Below the pieces are notes generated by a model. The model saw only the letters and a program-made list of their open reading frames with translations, did no database searches and had not been told where the DNA came from. The position numbers and the translations under genes are program-made. From Prorocentrum cordatum (taxonomy: Eukaryota; Sar; Dinophyceae; Prorocentrales; Prorocentraceae): 64,000 bases of DNA. Positions 21,215 through 31,599 of the stretch are shown piece after piece (position 1 is the stretch's first letter; each line of letters begins with the position of its first letter). The stretch spans positions 270,586 through 334,585 of the forward strand of contig CAUYUJ010009446.1 of NCBI GenBank assembly GCA_963575745.1, given 5' to 3'.

Positions 21215-21606
21215 CTTGAGGTGCGCGCCCCATAGGGAGGGGGCTCCCGCCTGAGACTTCCTCGCAGTTCACTCGCAGACGAGGCTCCCGCCTTATACTT
21301 CCTCCATATTCAAGCCTCAGGAGCCCCAAAGTGACGACGGCTACAGGAGGCCAATGGCCCACCTCGGATTCGAATCTGAAGTGCGGGCCCCACAAGGAGA
21401 AGGCTCCCGCCTGAGACTTCCTCGCAATTCACTCACAGACGAGGCTCCCGCCGGATACTTAATCCATATCCAGGCCTCAGGATCCCAAAATTGACGACAG
21501 TTACAGGAGGCCGATGACTCGCCGTGGATTCGAACATGAAGCGCGGGCCCCATAGGGAAAGGGCTCCCGCCTGAGACTTTTGCGTAGTCACTCACAGACG
21601 AGGCTC
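21215..21606. repeat. 160-bp satellite, first part (about 2.5 units)
   Basis: Units start at the landmark GCCCCATAGGGAGGGGGCTCCCGCC (21228, 21385, 21547), a period of 157-162 bp. Each contains CTTCCTCGCA(A/G)TTCACTCGCAGACGAGGCTCCCGCC, a 'GCCTCAGGA.CCCAAA.TGACGAC' segment and AGGAGGCC(A/G)ATGACCC. Frames are open by chance. Confidence 0.92.
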
Positions 21607-22164
21607 CAGCCCGACACGACACACACGCGAGTGATGATCATGCTAATGTGAGTGATGATGATGATGATTGAGATGATGATGAGGCCAATTTTGAGTGCGC
21701 GATAGAACGATCGTGTGTGGTGGCTGTGCGACTTATGATGATGGTGTGAATGATTGACTGTGAGTGAGTGATTGCGTCATAGACTGATCGTGTGTGGTGG
21801 GTGTGTGACTGATGATGATGGTGCGAATGATTGAGTGACTGAGTGTGAGAAGGGAGAAGAAGCTGAAGGTGTGTTGATGATGATGGTGCGTGAGTGATTG
21901 AGCGAATGAACGTGCGAAGGCAGAAAAGGAAATGGGGTGAGGTGGCAGGATTGCGCGGGGTGTCCAGAGAAAATAGACAATCCCCGAACAGCCCCCAAAA
22001 AAGCCCAAAAGGATACCACGAAACCCCGAGGCCAAGGAAGACCTTCCAGGAAGCCCCCAAGAAACCTTCCATGACGCCCTCAAGCCGCCACGGCGTCGCC
22101 ACTGCATTTTTCGGGCACGCGGGCCCATGACAGCAACACATTTCCCGACGACAAGTTCGGAACA
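21607..22164. repeat. TGAGTGATGATGA minisatellite plus spacer between satellite arrays
   Basis: TGAGTGATGATGATGATT-type units (21620-21900) are followed by a spacer containing GCGCGGGGTGTCCAGAGAAAATA (21952-21975) and a CCCCCAAGAAACC-type tract. The same order recurs after the second satellite array (23515-23760), so satellite, minisatellite and spacer form one composite unit repeated twice. Confidence 0.85.
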
Positions 22165-23514
22165 GGCGACCCGCAATTCACTCACAAACGAAACTCCCGC
22201 CTCATCTATACTTCCCCAAGATCCATACAGGTTTCCGACGGCCCGCTCGGATTGCTCATATGAGATGCGGGCCCCATAGGGAGGGGGCTCCCGCCTGAGA
22301 CTTCCTCGCAATTCACTCGCAGACGAGGCTCCCGCCTCATCTTTCTTCACTTTCAAGCCTCAGTGGCCCGAGTGTGATGACAGTGAAAGGTTTCCGATGG
22401 CCCGCCTCGGATTCGAACATGAAGTGCGAGCCCCATAGAGAGGGGGCTCCCGCCTGAGACTTCCTCGCAGTTAACTCACAGACGAGGCTCCCGCCTGATA
22501 CGTACCCCAGATTCATGCCCCAGGAGCCCAGAAATGAGGACAGATACAAGAGGCCGATGACCCGTTCGGATTACTAATATGAGCTGCGGGCCCCATAGGG
22601 AGGGGACTCCCGCTTCATATTCTTTCGCAATTCACTCGCAGACGAGGCTCCCGTTTCATACTTCTTCACTTTCAAGCCTCAAGGGCCCGAGTGTGATGAC
22701 ACTTGGAGGTTTCCGATGACCCGACTCGGATTCGAACGTGAATTGCGGGCACCATAGGTAAGGGGGTTCCCACGTGAAAAGTCTTCGCAATGCACTCACA
22801 GACGAGGCTCCCGCCTGATACTTCCGTCATATTCAGGCCGCAGGAGCCCCAAATTGACGACAGTTACAGGAGGCCGATGACCCACATCGGATTCGAACAT
22901 GAAGTGCGAGCCCCATAGAGAGGGGGCTCCTGCCTCAGACTTTTTGGCCCAAAAAAAGATGACAACACAGGAGGCCGATGACCCGCTCGGATTACTCACA
23001 TGAGCGGCGGGCCCCATACGGAGGGCGTTCCCGCTTCAGACTCTTTCGCAATTCACTCGCAGACGAGGCTCCCGCTTGATATTCCCTCCATATGCAGGCC
23101 TCAGGGGCCCAAAAGTAACGACAGTTGCAGGAGGCCGATGACCAGTTCGGATTACTCACATGAGCTGCGGGCCCCATAGGGAAGGGGGCTCCCGCCTGAG
23201 ACTTCCTTGCAATTCACTCACTGACGAGGCTCCCGCCTGATACTCCTGCAGGAGGCCGATGACCCAGTCGGATCATATGAGCTGCGGGCCCCACAGGGAG
23301 GGGGCTCCCACCTGAATAGTCTTCGCAATGCACTCACAGACGAGGCTCCCGCCTGATACTCCCTCTAGACCCAGGTTTCAGGGGCCCAAAAGTAACGACA
23401 GATGCAGGAGGCCGATGACCCGTTCGGATTGCTCACATGAGCTGCGGGCCCCACAGGGAGGGGGCTCCCACCTGAAAAGTCTTCGCAAATCACTCACAGA
23501 CGAGGTTCCCGGTT
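22165..23514. repeat. 160-bp satellite, second part (about 9 units)
   Basis: The GCCCCA(T/C)AGGGAGGGGGCTCCC landmark recurs at about 22270, 22431, 22588, 22747, 22909, 23010, 23170, 23288 and 23448. Spacing is 157-162 bp except for two shortened units (101 and 118 bp). Sequence identity between units is moderate, so the array is not freshly homogenised. Confidence 0.92.
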
Positions 23515-23700
23515 GGGTGTGTAGGTGGGTGAGTGAGCGAGTGAGCGAGTGAGTGAGTGTTGATGATGAGCATGTAAATGAATGAATGTGCGAGTGAGGA
23601 CGGCGATGGTGATGATTGTGTGCGTGAGGGGGCGAGTGTGAGTGATGATGGTTCGTGTAAGTGATTGAGTGAGTGTGCGAATGGAGGAGAGAGAAAGGCG
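23515..23700. repeat. GTGAGTGAGCGAG/TGATGATG minisatellite
   Basis: Direct GTGAGTGAGCGAGTGAGTG units and TGATGATGG words. This is the reverse-complement version of the CTCACTCATCACTCA tracts at 1.85-3.15 kb and 5.8 kb. Confidence 0.85.
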
Positions 23701-24419
23701 GGGAGGAGGAGGAGAGATCCTGCGCGGAGGATGTGCATAGAAAACAAGAACCCCACTTTGGATGTAGGGAAAAACCCGGAGGTCGCGGTCCAGCGCCGCC
23801 GGCTCCTGGCAGTCTGTGCTGCGCGGCGACGGGGAGGGAGAAAGGGAACGAGAAGCAAGCAGACGAAAGCAAACGCGCAGGCGGGAGGCCAGGGCCGGCG
23901 GGACGAAGCAGACGGGCGGGCAGGCGGGAAGGGACGGAGGGAAACAGCAAGCAGGGAGGCGAGGGAGGCGAGGGATGGGCTCCGTTTTTTCGGGCCGCTC
24001 CCTCGGTCCAGGCCAGGCATCTCTTCGTGGCCGAGGCTCGCCGTGGCCCGGAGTCGTCGAGCCGCTTGTCCCGGCTCGCGGCCTTCCGTCTTGGGGAGGG
24101 AGCCTCGGCCGCCAGGGCAAGCTCCGCCTCGGACGCAGAGTTTGCCGTGGGTTTGCCGCGGTGTCAGTTTCGTCTTCTTGAGCGCGCTGAGAGCAAGCGG
24201 CGCGGCGACAGTTGTTGCACGATGACTGTCCAGTCAACAATGATAGTAAGGATGGGCAACCTTCCCAAGGGTACCCCTTGCAGCCTTGCCTCCTCGGTCC
24301 ATCTTTCGCCGCCTTCGCTTGCCGCGCCCCGTTCGAAAAGCTTCGAAATGGGCATCCAAGGCCCTTGCATCCTTATCGCGCATCCTTACTATACTGGTTG
24401 ACTCTAATCGTCTTCCCCG
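23701..24419. other. No supported gene upstream of the PP2C gene
   Basis: The start (23715-23780) resembles the composite-block edge at 1.74 kb, including CAAGAACCCCACTTTGGATG. The rest is GC-rich with no family motif on either strand. Confidence 0.5.
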
Positions 24420-24441
24420 TCCGTAGACGCTTCGGCTCAAG
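24420..24441 (+). other. Degraded spliced-leader copy before the PP2C gene
   Basis: TCCGTAG (24420-24426), ACGCTTC and GGCTCAAG (24434-24441) align without gaps to the 22-base dinoflagellate SL, with the first 7 and last 8 bases intact and differences confined to the middle. It is not followed by a donor GT. It ends 50 bp before the PP2C start codon, the place expected for the leader of a mature mRNA. Confidence 0.75.
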
Positions 24442-24491
24442 GGGAAGCACCGCCGGGCACCCCCCCCTGGCCGCCGCCCAGCGTCGGAACC

Positions 24492-25646
24492 ATGGGGTCT
24501 GTGCTGAGCTCCCCGGTGGAGCTCATCCGGGTGCAGAGGAAGGGCAGCCGGAGCTTCCGGTGCGCCGTCGCGGAGATGCAGGGCTGGCGGGTGAGCCACG
24601 AAGACGCGCACGAGATGCGGTGCTCGGACTCCTGCGCGGCGTGGTGGGTGCTCGACGGGCACGGCGGCTCCTTCGCCGCGATCGACAGCGCCCCCGCGCT
24701 GGCCAGGGAGTTCGAGGGCGACGTCAGCGACAGCTCCACCACGCTGCCGCCAGACAGCCGCCTGGAGCAGGGTTTCGTCGCAGTCGACCGGCGCCTCCGC
24801 GAGAAGCTGGAGGCGGATCCGGTCCAGGAGTCCGGGTCCACCGTCGTGGGCGCCCTCTGCCTGCGGCAGGGCGACGAGTTCACCCTCAAGCTGTGCAACT
24901 GCGGCGACTCCCGCTGCATCGTCGTCAGAGGGCCCAGCGAGAAGGAGGCCACCGCGCCGCCCATTACAGTGAGGATACCGCAGCACATCGAGGCCTTGGC
25001 CAGCGACCTGGCCGCAGTGCGCAGGGGCGACACCGCGCCGAAGTGCAAGTGGCCCCTGATTGCCGAGACCGTAGACCACAAGCCGAATCACGCCACCGAG
25101 AAGGTGAGGATCGAGGCGGCCGGCGGCAGCGTCTCCGAGGAGTACCCCGCGAGGCTGGACGGCAACCTCGCCGTGAGCCGCGGCCTCGGCGATTTTGAGT
25201 ATAAGGCTGACGCCGGAAGGCCCGTTGAGGAGCAGAAGGTCTCCTGCATCCCAGATCTTTACGAGATGTCTGGACTTCGGCAAGGCGCCATCATCATCTT
25301 GGCTTGCGACGGCGTGTGGGACGTCATAAGCGGCGAGGACCTGGCGATCATGGTGCGGGACAAGCTGTCGGGCGACCCAGACCTGGACCTAGGCGAGCTT
25401 GCCACCGAGGTCATCCACATGTGCTTGAAGAGGAACAGTCGCGACAACATAACCTGCATGATTGTGCAGCTTGTGGATGGGTCTGACTGGACTTCGATGG
25501 CCGATGAGATGAAGGGGTACGAGAAGCTCATCGCAAAGAAGGACAGCCTCGACGAGGATATCAGAGCGCAGTACATGAAGTTCCTCCAGAGGTGCGAGTT
25601 CCCCCTGAATCCTCCAGTAGGAAGCCGCAGCTGGTATTTGACATGA
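24492..25646 (+). CDS. PP2C (PPM family) Ser/Thr protein phosphatase, intronless retrocopy
   Basis: 384 codons from ATG 24492 to TGA. PPM phosphatases remove phosphate from Ser/Thr using two metal ions held by Asp residues. All core motifs are present in order: GWRVSHEDAH (E37, D38), WWVLDGHGG (D55, G56), SGSTVVGAL (114-122), LCNCGDSRC (D139), VDHKPNHATEKVRIEAAGG, LAVSRGLGDFEY, ILACDGVWD (D273) and RDNITC (D318). Length and spacing are normal for a single-domain PP2C, so it looks functional. The N-terminus MGSVLSSP fits an N-myristoylation signal, suggesting membrane attachment (inference). It has no introns and is preceded by a degraded SL, so it is best explained as a reverse-transcribed mRNA that landed in intron 1 of the receptor gene, in sense orientation. 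The source of its present promoter is unknown. Confidence 0.93.
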   Translation: MGSVLSSPVELIRVQRKGSRSFRCAVAEMQGWRVSHEDAHEMRCSDSCAAWWVLDGHGGSFAAIDSAPALAREFEGDVSDSSTTLPPDSRLEQGFVAVDRRLREKLEADPVQESGSTVVGALCLRQGDEFTLKLCNCGDSRCIVVRGPSEKEATAPPITVRIPQHIEALASDLAAVRRGDTAPKCKWPLIAETVDHKPNHATEKVRIEAAGGSVSEEYPARLDGNLAVSRGLGDFEYKADAGRPVEEQKVSCIPDLYEMSGLRQGAIIILACDGVWDVISGEDLAIMVRDKLSGDPDLDLGELATEVIHMCLKRNSRDNITCMIVQLVDGSDWTSMADEMKGYEKLIAKKDSLDEDIRAQYMKFLQRCEFPLNPPVGSRSWYLT

Positions 25647-26426
25647 GGCGCACGTTTCTGCGCAGGTGGTGAATGCTCACGAGCCAGTATCCTTGCCCCT
25701 TGCGAGCACGCGAAATTCGAGTCCCTCGAGAGGCATGAGGCTATCAGCACGGCGCAGCCAGGGACGGTCACCAAGACATGAGGGGCGTTGTCATTCCCAA
25801 GTGTACCGCACGTCGGGGAGCGTTTTTGTTGGTGGCTACCGGTGGTAGCTGCGTCGAAGTGCGGAACCGTTAGCAGCCTTGCGCTACTGACTTGAAGAAA
25901 TCTACCCCAGAGGCCCTCCTAGGGGCGGCGGGAGGCGATGATCCCCGTTGTCTTTGGAGAGAGTTCGCCATGCAAGGCTTTCTTAACTTGGGCTGGCTTT
26001 CCGGCCGCTGCATCCACGACGATCTTCGGGGCTCCCTAAACAGAGACATCGGTCAACCAGGACCGTGGGGCACACAAGAAAGTGTTAGCCGTGGGTCGAG
26101 AATTTTTGTTCGTCCCTCGCTCTCTCATGGTGGAATGTTCTCAAAGTCTTGGTCGGCAGTGTCCTGCTGTGGGGGGCCCTGAGATCCAGCTCTGCAGTCA
26201 TCCTCTGCTCTCCTTCCCCTCACGTCCGCAGCGTCTGTTTTCCAGCCCCACGGCATTGATACGTCGGCTCCGAACAAAACAGGCCGTCCTCATCCCATCG
26301 TCTGACGCCGTGCCCTCCTGCGCCGCACGGCTGGGCGGTAGGGGTGCGTCGCCTCCGAAAGAGGCGAGCGGCCCTCGTCCAGCATCCCCTCCTGGGATCG
26401 CCCCTGGGCCCCAAAGCGACTGGAAG
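25647..26426. other. Downstream of PP2C to exon 2: no gene seen
   Basis: Probably holds the PP2C 3' UTR. I see no poly(A) run or repeat of the upstream flank that would mark the retrocopy's 3' end. Confidence 0.5.
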
Positions 26427-26548
26427 GCCGCCTCGCTGGCGCTGCGCCTGTCCTCGACCACGTGGCTGAACGGCTACCTGCCCGTGGACGCCTCGGGGGA
26501 CCTGGTCTACCAGCTCGTGGACGCTTGCTCGCTGGCGATGGTGCTGTG
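26427..26548 (+). CDS. KDEL-receptor-like protein, exon 2
   Basis: Reads AASLALRLSSTTWLNGYLPV then DASGDLVYQLVDACSLAMVL-W, matching the ERD2 region after the first loop (a helix with conserved Arg, then an aromatic/Leu-Asn-Gly-Tyr-Leu-Pro turn and the next helix). The acceptor is GGAAG|GCC, following the dinoflagellate AG|G habit, in phase 0 with exon 1. The 3' end is taken at CTGTG|GCTCCC (GC donor, phase 2) because the next bases drift into a CT microsatellite. An alternative GT donor at 26541 would drop Val-Leu-Trp. Confidence 0.75.
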
Positions 26549-26660
26549 GCTCCCCCTCTCTCTCTCCCTCTTTTTCCTTCTCTGTCTTTCGTTCTCTCTC
26601 TCTCTCTCGCTCTCATCTCTCTCTCTCTCTGTCTGCCTCTCTGTCCCTCTCCCCCTCCTC
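26549..26660. repeat. CT/TCTC microsatellite after exon 2
   Basis: TCTCTCTC-rich tract with short interruptions directly inside the inferred donor. A smaller one lies at 26940-26965. Confidence 0.9.
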
Positions 26661-27830
26661 CCCGTCCTTCTCGTGTTCTGCCTTCCCCTGCTGGCTCGAG
26701 CCATTCGGCTCACGGGCAGCCGAGCCTGGCTCCCCTTGTCATGCCCTTCGCAGGTGGCCGCCAAGCCAGCGACGGAGGCCAGCGACGGAAGCGCACACAG
26801 TCGTACCGATTCGTCCCGGCACTGTCGCATCAGGGGCACGCTGGGCAGGTGGCTCCGTCCTGGGGCATGCTGATGTTTCAGACAGAAGGCCTGTCTGCCT
26901 GTCTGTCTGTCAGTTCGTCTGCCTCCATCGTGCCTTTTCTCTTACTCTCTCTCTCTCTATTTATCTCTCCCGGCGTGAGTGGGGAGTCTTTCGACGACTA
27001 CATTGCAATTGTGCGTTACCTCGACGAAAGTGGTTGTGCGACAATTGTTTAGCTCAGCTCGTCGTGGTTACTTATGGGTCCAAAGTCGCATTCAAAAATA
27101 CGTTCGAGGTCCATGAGACCGGCCGCCATGTTGCTACAAGGTTCCTTAACATTCGGAGCCTACTGTCACCTACCAAAGCTTCGTCGATGCAGCATGTGAG
27201 GTTGGGCGACCACAGCATGTTCGAGAGGATCCGTTTCTCACCATGTTGTGTACAATTAGCTGGCTTGCAAGCTAGTCGCCGATTTCCATGATAAGGTAGC
27301 AAGATGCAGACAATCGCAGTGTAGGGGAGCTGTCGTGCACTGCTACTCCTGGTTGCGCATCTTCAGTGAATGCTCACTCCTGGGATGTACGACGAGCATT
27401 ATGATGTGGACCGCCGCTAGGGCACACAAGGGGACAATACAAGGTTTCTGGGGGGAACTCCCTCGTCCCTGTTGAGTATTCCACCTACAATGCAAAATTT
27501 AAGCTTCAGCATTTCCCCCGTTCACCACCCGTCTATGTCCTTCCTTGCCGCCTGTTGGCCCAAGATGGATTCCTGGCACCCTGCCCACCGATCAGGTCTG
27601 CCGAGGCGTCATGGCAGCAGGCACTGTTCGAGTCCGCGGGCCTCGAAGTGTTGGGAAATAGAGTGTCAGATCATTGCGAGTGTCGAAGCATGTTGTTCTC
27701 CATATTTGTCCCCACCTCATGGTGCATCATTGGCAATGATGATCCAGAGCACCACAGAACGAGTGGGGGCGACGGCGAAGCTCCAGGTCGCCGCGGGCCA
27801 GGAGACGAAGCTCCGCTGCGCGCACTCCGG
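26661..27830. other. Intronic sequence, no gene seen
   Basis: No conserved frame found. I looked here for the missing short receptor exon and found no convincing candidate. Confidence 0.45.
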
Positions 27831-27949
27831 TGTGCCCAGAGGCGGCGGCGGCGGCGGCGGCGGGGTCCTTCTCGAGGCTCTGGAATGGCGCACTTCCCAG
27901 AGTGTGTGCTCCCGGGCGCCGCAGACGACGAGAGATGATGGCTTCGTCG

Positions 27950-28265
27950 ACGCCAGGGCCGGCAGCGGTGGCCGCTTCGGCGCCACTGCGGACGGAGGCC
28001 TGCCCGCTGACGCCGCCACGGGCAGCGGGCTCGGCGCCCAGGGTTCCGCTGGTGGCTTCTACGGCGCCGCCGCCATGGACGGCGGGCTCATTGCCGCTCC
28101 GGCTGGCGGCGGCTGCCCCTTCGGCGCGCCATCACGGCAGGGGGCGCGTTCGGTGCCAACGCGGGCGGCGGGCTCTTCGGTCTCAGCGCGGGGGGTGGCC
28201 TCTTCGGTGCGGGACGCCCCATCGGCGGCGTGCTCGAGAAGGCCAGAGGGTCCGACCGAGGCCAG
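27950..28265 (+). pseudogene. Gly-Phe-Gly (GLFG-like) repeat coding fragment
   Basis: In one frame up to about 28120: SGGRFGATADGG, SAGGFYGAAAMDGG and AGGGCPFGA. A one-base shift then gives AGGAFGANAGGGLFGLSAGG and GGLFGAGRPIGG. The repeat GGxFGA is typical of FG nucleoporins, which fill the nuclear pore, but also of other low-complexity proteins. It may be a broken copy or an exon with a sequencing or real frameshift. No flanking nucleoporin domain is visible. Confidence 0.35.
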
Positions 28266-29160
28266 ACTCCGCGGCCGCGGCCAAGAGAACCCCTGCCCTC
28301 GTCCTCCTCGCCAATGCGTCATCATCCACGTCTTCCTCCTCGTCCTCAACAGGGCAGGAGGCCCGCATCCGATAACGAAGCCATTGTACATGCCCCTCAT
28401 CACACATTCATTGTTTTGACGATACTGCATGACATTGCGGCAGGTCCAACACATATCCTCTGAGGTTTCTGCTCTTGAGGATTGTTCCGCAGATCGTCGC
28501 CAGCCACCAGGTCAAGGCAGTCGCGGGCATCATGCGAGCGAAATCGACCATACAATACAGCATGTTGGCTGCTGCTTCATGAGATCTGTTTCCCGACACT
28601 TCCCAATTCATTGAGAGATTTGATTTCGTCAGCTTGGCGGGCACAGGGGGCCAGGAGGAAACGCGGGGAGGAAACGGCAGTCTGGTTTAAGACACGCGCA
28701 TTGGCGGCGGGCTGGGCAGGAATTCTTGGCAGCGATCGCAGTTCTGGGTGCGCCATCCTCTTGGGGCCCCGTAGTCGACAGGGCACGGCGACGCACGAGC
28801 CATACCACACATTGCAAGTCGTAGAGCCGCTTTACGCGCCAAGCGAATTACTTTGATATTGGAAATGCCAGTGTGTACTTCCCTCTGCCGCCAACGAAGG
28901 CATTTGATTACCCTGGATGTGTCAAAACCTGCGATGGGCTAGTAGGTTGGGCCAGGGCTTCTCAGTTTCTGGCGTTTGTTTGTGCTTCAAGCGTGATCGC
29001 TCTAGACGTTAAACCTTGGTTTCGGGTGCCTTCGTTTACGTGGCAGTAAAGAGTGGGCCACCGTCCAGGTCGACAGGCAGCAGCGTTACTCAGCTGATGT
29101 CATGATCTCGCTGATGCAGGCCCCGTAGATTTGCTTATCGGCACGGCCCCCCACGTACTT
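28266..29160. other. No supported gene
   Basis: Ordinary-complexity intronic DNA; nothing recognised. Confidence 0.5.
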
Positions 29161-29164
29161 CGGC

Positions 29165-30194
29165 TTGGCGGGAGATGGTTCATTCTCCAGCGTCGGTGTC
29201 ATCCCCAGATGCGCGCTGGAGCAAGTAACGTCGGCAGGCCCTCCCCGCGCCCTCGCTCGTCAGTCGCACCTCGTTCGGCGCCAGGAGCACTGTGGTCACA
29301 TCCCCCTGCGCGTTAGGTTTAGCTGCTCGATCGAAGATACCACTGGCGTGGCGGAGACGGGCCCTCATGCCAACGTGCGCGCTGGCTTCGTTCCCCGATC
29401 GGTGGAATCGGATACAGATGCCAGCATGGACAGCCTCCGCATGAGATCCCACAGGGCCGAGATCTTGAGCGGGTTGGATACCGCTCTGGAAACTGAACGG
29501 GAGGCTTGGGGGCGCATCCGACGGGGGCAACGAACACTGAATGTAGACTTGGGCCAGTTCGTGAACGCCCTGAGCGCCGTGGAGGAAAATGCTCCGCGGG
29601 TTCCGCTCAGAGAACTACAGATCACCCTGGGGGAGCCCGACGCATGCAGACCCTACTCCGCTGGCGTCGCCCCGTTCGCGCTCGCCTGGGCCAGTCGTCC
29701 AGCCTCGAGCTGGTAGATTCGGGAAGGGGCTCGATTCTCGACCGCGCACCCGAGATCGCTTCGGAGGCAGGCAGTGGCGAACTCGTGTAGCATAAGACGT
29801 GCGCGCCGCTCTGCGACTGGGACGCGAAGACCCGAAACGGCGCGCCGACAGGAGCCCGCCGTCGGACCTCCCCGCCGGCAAAGAGCTTCAGGACACCTGG
29901 CTACTCCCAGCGTCGCAGGGGGGCATGGCTGCGACAGTGGCGGATTGGCTCGCGCGCGCTGAGGAACACCCGCGTGATTTTGATCACGGACAGGAAGCTT
30001 CTTTCTTGGCGCAGCACGCGGGGGAGGGGGTCCAGCGGGCGAAAGAAAAGCTGCGACGGCGACGGACACGCCGCTATTCGAAAGCAGTCGGGCGTCGTCG
30101 GGCAGTTCCTGAGTGGCTGGGTTCTCCAGGGATTTCCCAGTTCCGTTTTTTCCTGATCCGCGCGCGGTCAACGGGGCGCGGGGGCGCAGGGTGA
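29165..30194 (+). other. Unassigned coding-like sequence, probably decayed repeat protein
   Basis: Two + strand frames look protein-like in composition: about 29325-29716 (for example TETEREAW-like GLDTALETEREAWGRIRRGQ) and 29799-30194 (WLARAEEHPRDFDHGQEASF, then a basic stretch). No domain recognised. The style resembles gag-like or linker parts of retroelements, which is only an impression. Confidence 0.25.
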
Positions 30195-30239
30195 GAAGCG
30201 CCGCGCCGTCTGTCGGGCTCTGCGCGGTCCGCGGCCCCC

Positions 30240-31521
30240 TGGTGTCATTCGCGTTCAAGGTAAGACGCTCGCAACGGATTCTCCCCGAATTTGGTACCTC
30301 CTTGGGCAGCGGCTCTTCTCTGGACGAGAGCGGCTCGCGCGCTATGGCAATCCGACAGAGCGCCATTTGTCATCGGCGTCGATCGGCAGGAAACGACGCA
30401 TGAGCTTTGCATCTCGCGGACGCGTGGCTCGGCGGTGACCAGGTGCCCCCCCTTCTTGTTCGGCAGACCCTCGGATGGCGACTTCGTGCGCCGGGTTGCA
30501 GGGCTGCCAACGATCGCGGGGGCGCATCAAGCGGCATGAGAAGGCCAACGTGGAGGTCATGAGGGCTTCAATGTTCTGGCGGTCTGCTCCAGAGGCATTG
30601 ATGGCCGCGGTTCTGCGCCAAGCCTTGGGTGGGGGCATTCCATGGGTGGGCCTGCGGATAGCAAAAGCACTTGAACGAGATATCGGCGACTGTCCTGAGG
30701 CAGCCGGGGAGGGGTTCGCGGTCGCGGGTGAGCTCGCGGGAGAGCTCAGGGACATGACCCGTTCAGCGCGACTTCTCGTTCCATAGATGCGTCGACGACT
30801 CGCCGCGCAAGCTTGTCGCGGATTTATCGGAGTCTGGCGCAAGGTCTCTTCGTCGGTAAACAAACGTGTAGAGTGAGATCCTGAGTCGCCGCCTGCTCGC
30901 CGACATGATCTGCCCAACCCCGTCGAGAGTGAAACGGTCGTTGGTTTCCAGAGCGGCGGTCGACAAGCGCGTCGGCAGATCGTAAAGAGCCGATGTTCAC
31001 CCGCGGCAGGCGCCCCGAACGACGAGGACACATGCTTCGGGCCCCTGGCCAAATTCGATGGCAGGCTTCGCGGCGAGATGCAAGCGACGCTCTCTGCGAT
31101 CGCCGCCGGCTGCTGGTCTATGGGGCGACCTTGGCAGTAATCCCGCATCCCGCATGTAGAACGCAGCGCGACGTCCTCGAGCGCGGCGGCATCACCTGCC
31201 GCCGCTGCTCTCGAGGCCGCCCCCGCCCCCCCGCCCCCGAGCAGATCCTTCGCGCCCGCGGTGTCGCGGCGGAGTTTGGTCGGCGGGCGCTTGGAAGGGG
31301 CGGCCGCGGAGCGGCGCGGCGATCGCCGCAGGTCGGACCCTCTCCCTGCGCGCTGCAGCTTCGGAGGCGCCCCCTTTTGGAAGTCGAGCTTCGCGTCTGG
31401 CTTTTGGAGGGATTTCAGGAAACTGGGCTCGACAGCCGCACTGCCGAGCGGCCGACTGGGGGTTCCGTTTGTTGTGATCCGGGCCAGACGTGACCAGGAC
31501 ACTCAAGCGATGAACCTATGA
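30240..31521 (+). other. Unassigned coding-like frame with about four stops
   Basis: One + strand frame stays mostly open for about 425 codons. It includes ANVEVMRASMFWRSAPEALM and GIPWVGLRIAKALERDIGDC (about 30548-30690), then Ala/Arg-rich sequence. Stops fall near 30439, 30784, 30871 and 31138. The frame persistence suggests a former gene or element, but I cannot name it. Confidence 0.3.
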
Positions 31522-31599
31522 GGCCACCCCGCCCCTGGCGCTCCTTCCTGGGCTTCGTGACAGACGCGGCCAGTCCTCTCCAGTGGGGTAGGCGGGGGG

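Larger units (their letters stand above)
12188..26426 (+). other. Intron 1 of the KDEL-receptor-like gene (about 14.2 kb, GC-AG)
   Basis: Inferred from donor GAG|GCTC at 12188 and acceptor GGAAG|GCC ending at 26426. Both ends share an AG|GC word, the direct-repeat pattern often seen at dinoflagellate intron ends. Inside lie a LINE, an RNase H element fossil, the 160-bp satellite and the PP2C gene, all self-contained. Confidence 0.65.

Noticed and set aside
21300-23450. tRNA-like T-loop (GTTCGAATCC on the minus strand) in several satellite units
   Set aside because: The flanking bases do not form a T-stem, there is no acceptor or anticodon arm, and several units lack the word. No tRNA or clear tRNA-derived SINE is supported.
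24234-25283. A 349-codon minus-strand frame opposite the PP2C gene
   Set aside because: It is the antisense shadow of a GC-rich coding sequence. All conserved motifs are in the + strand frame.
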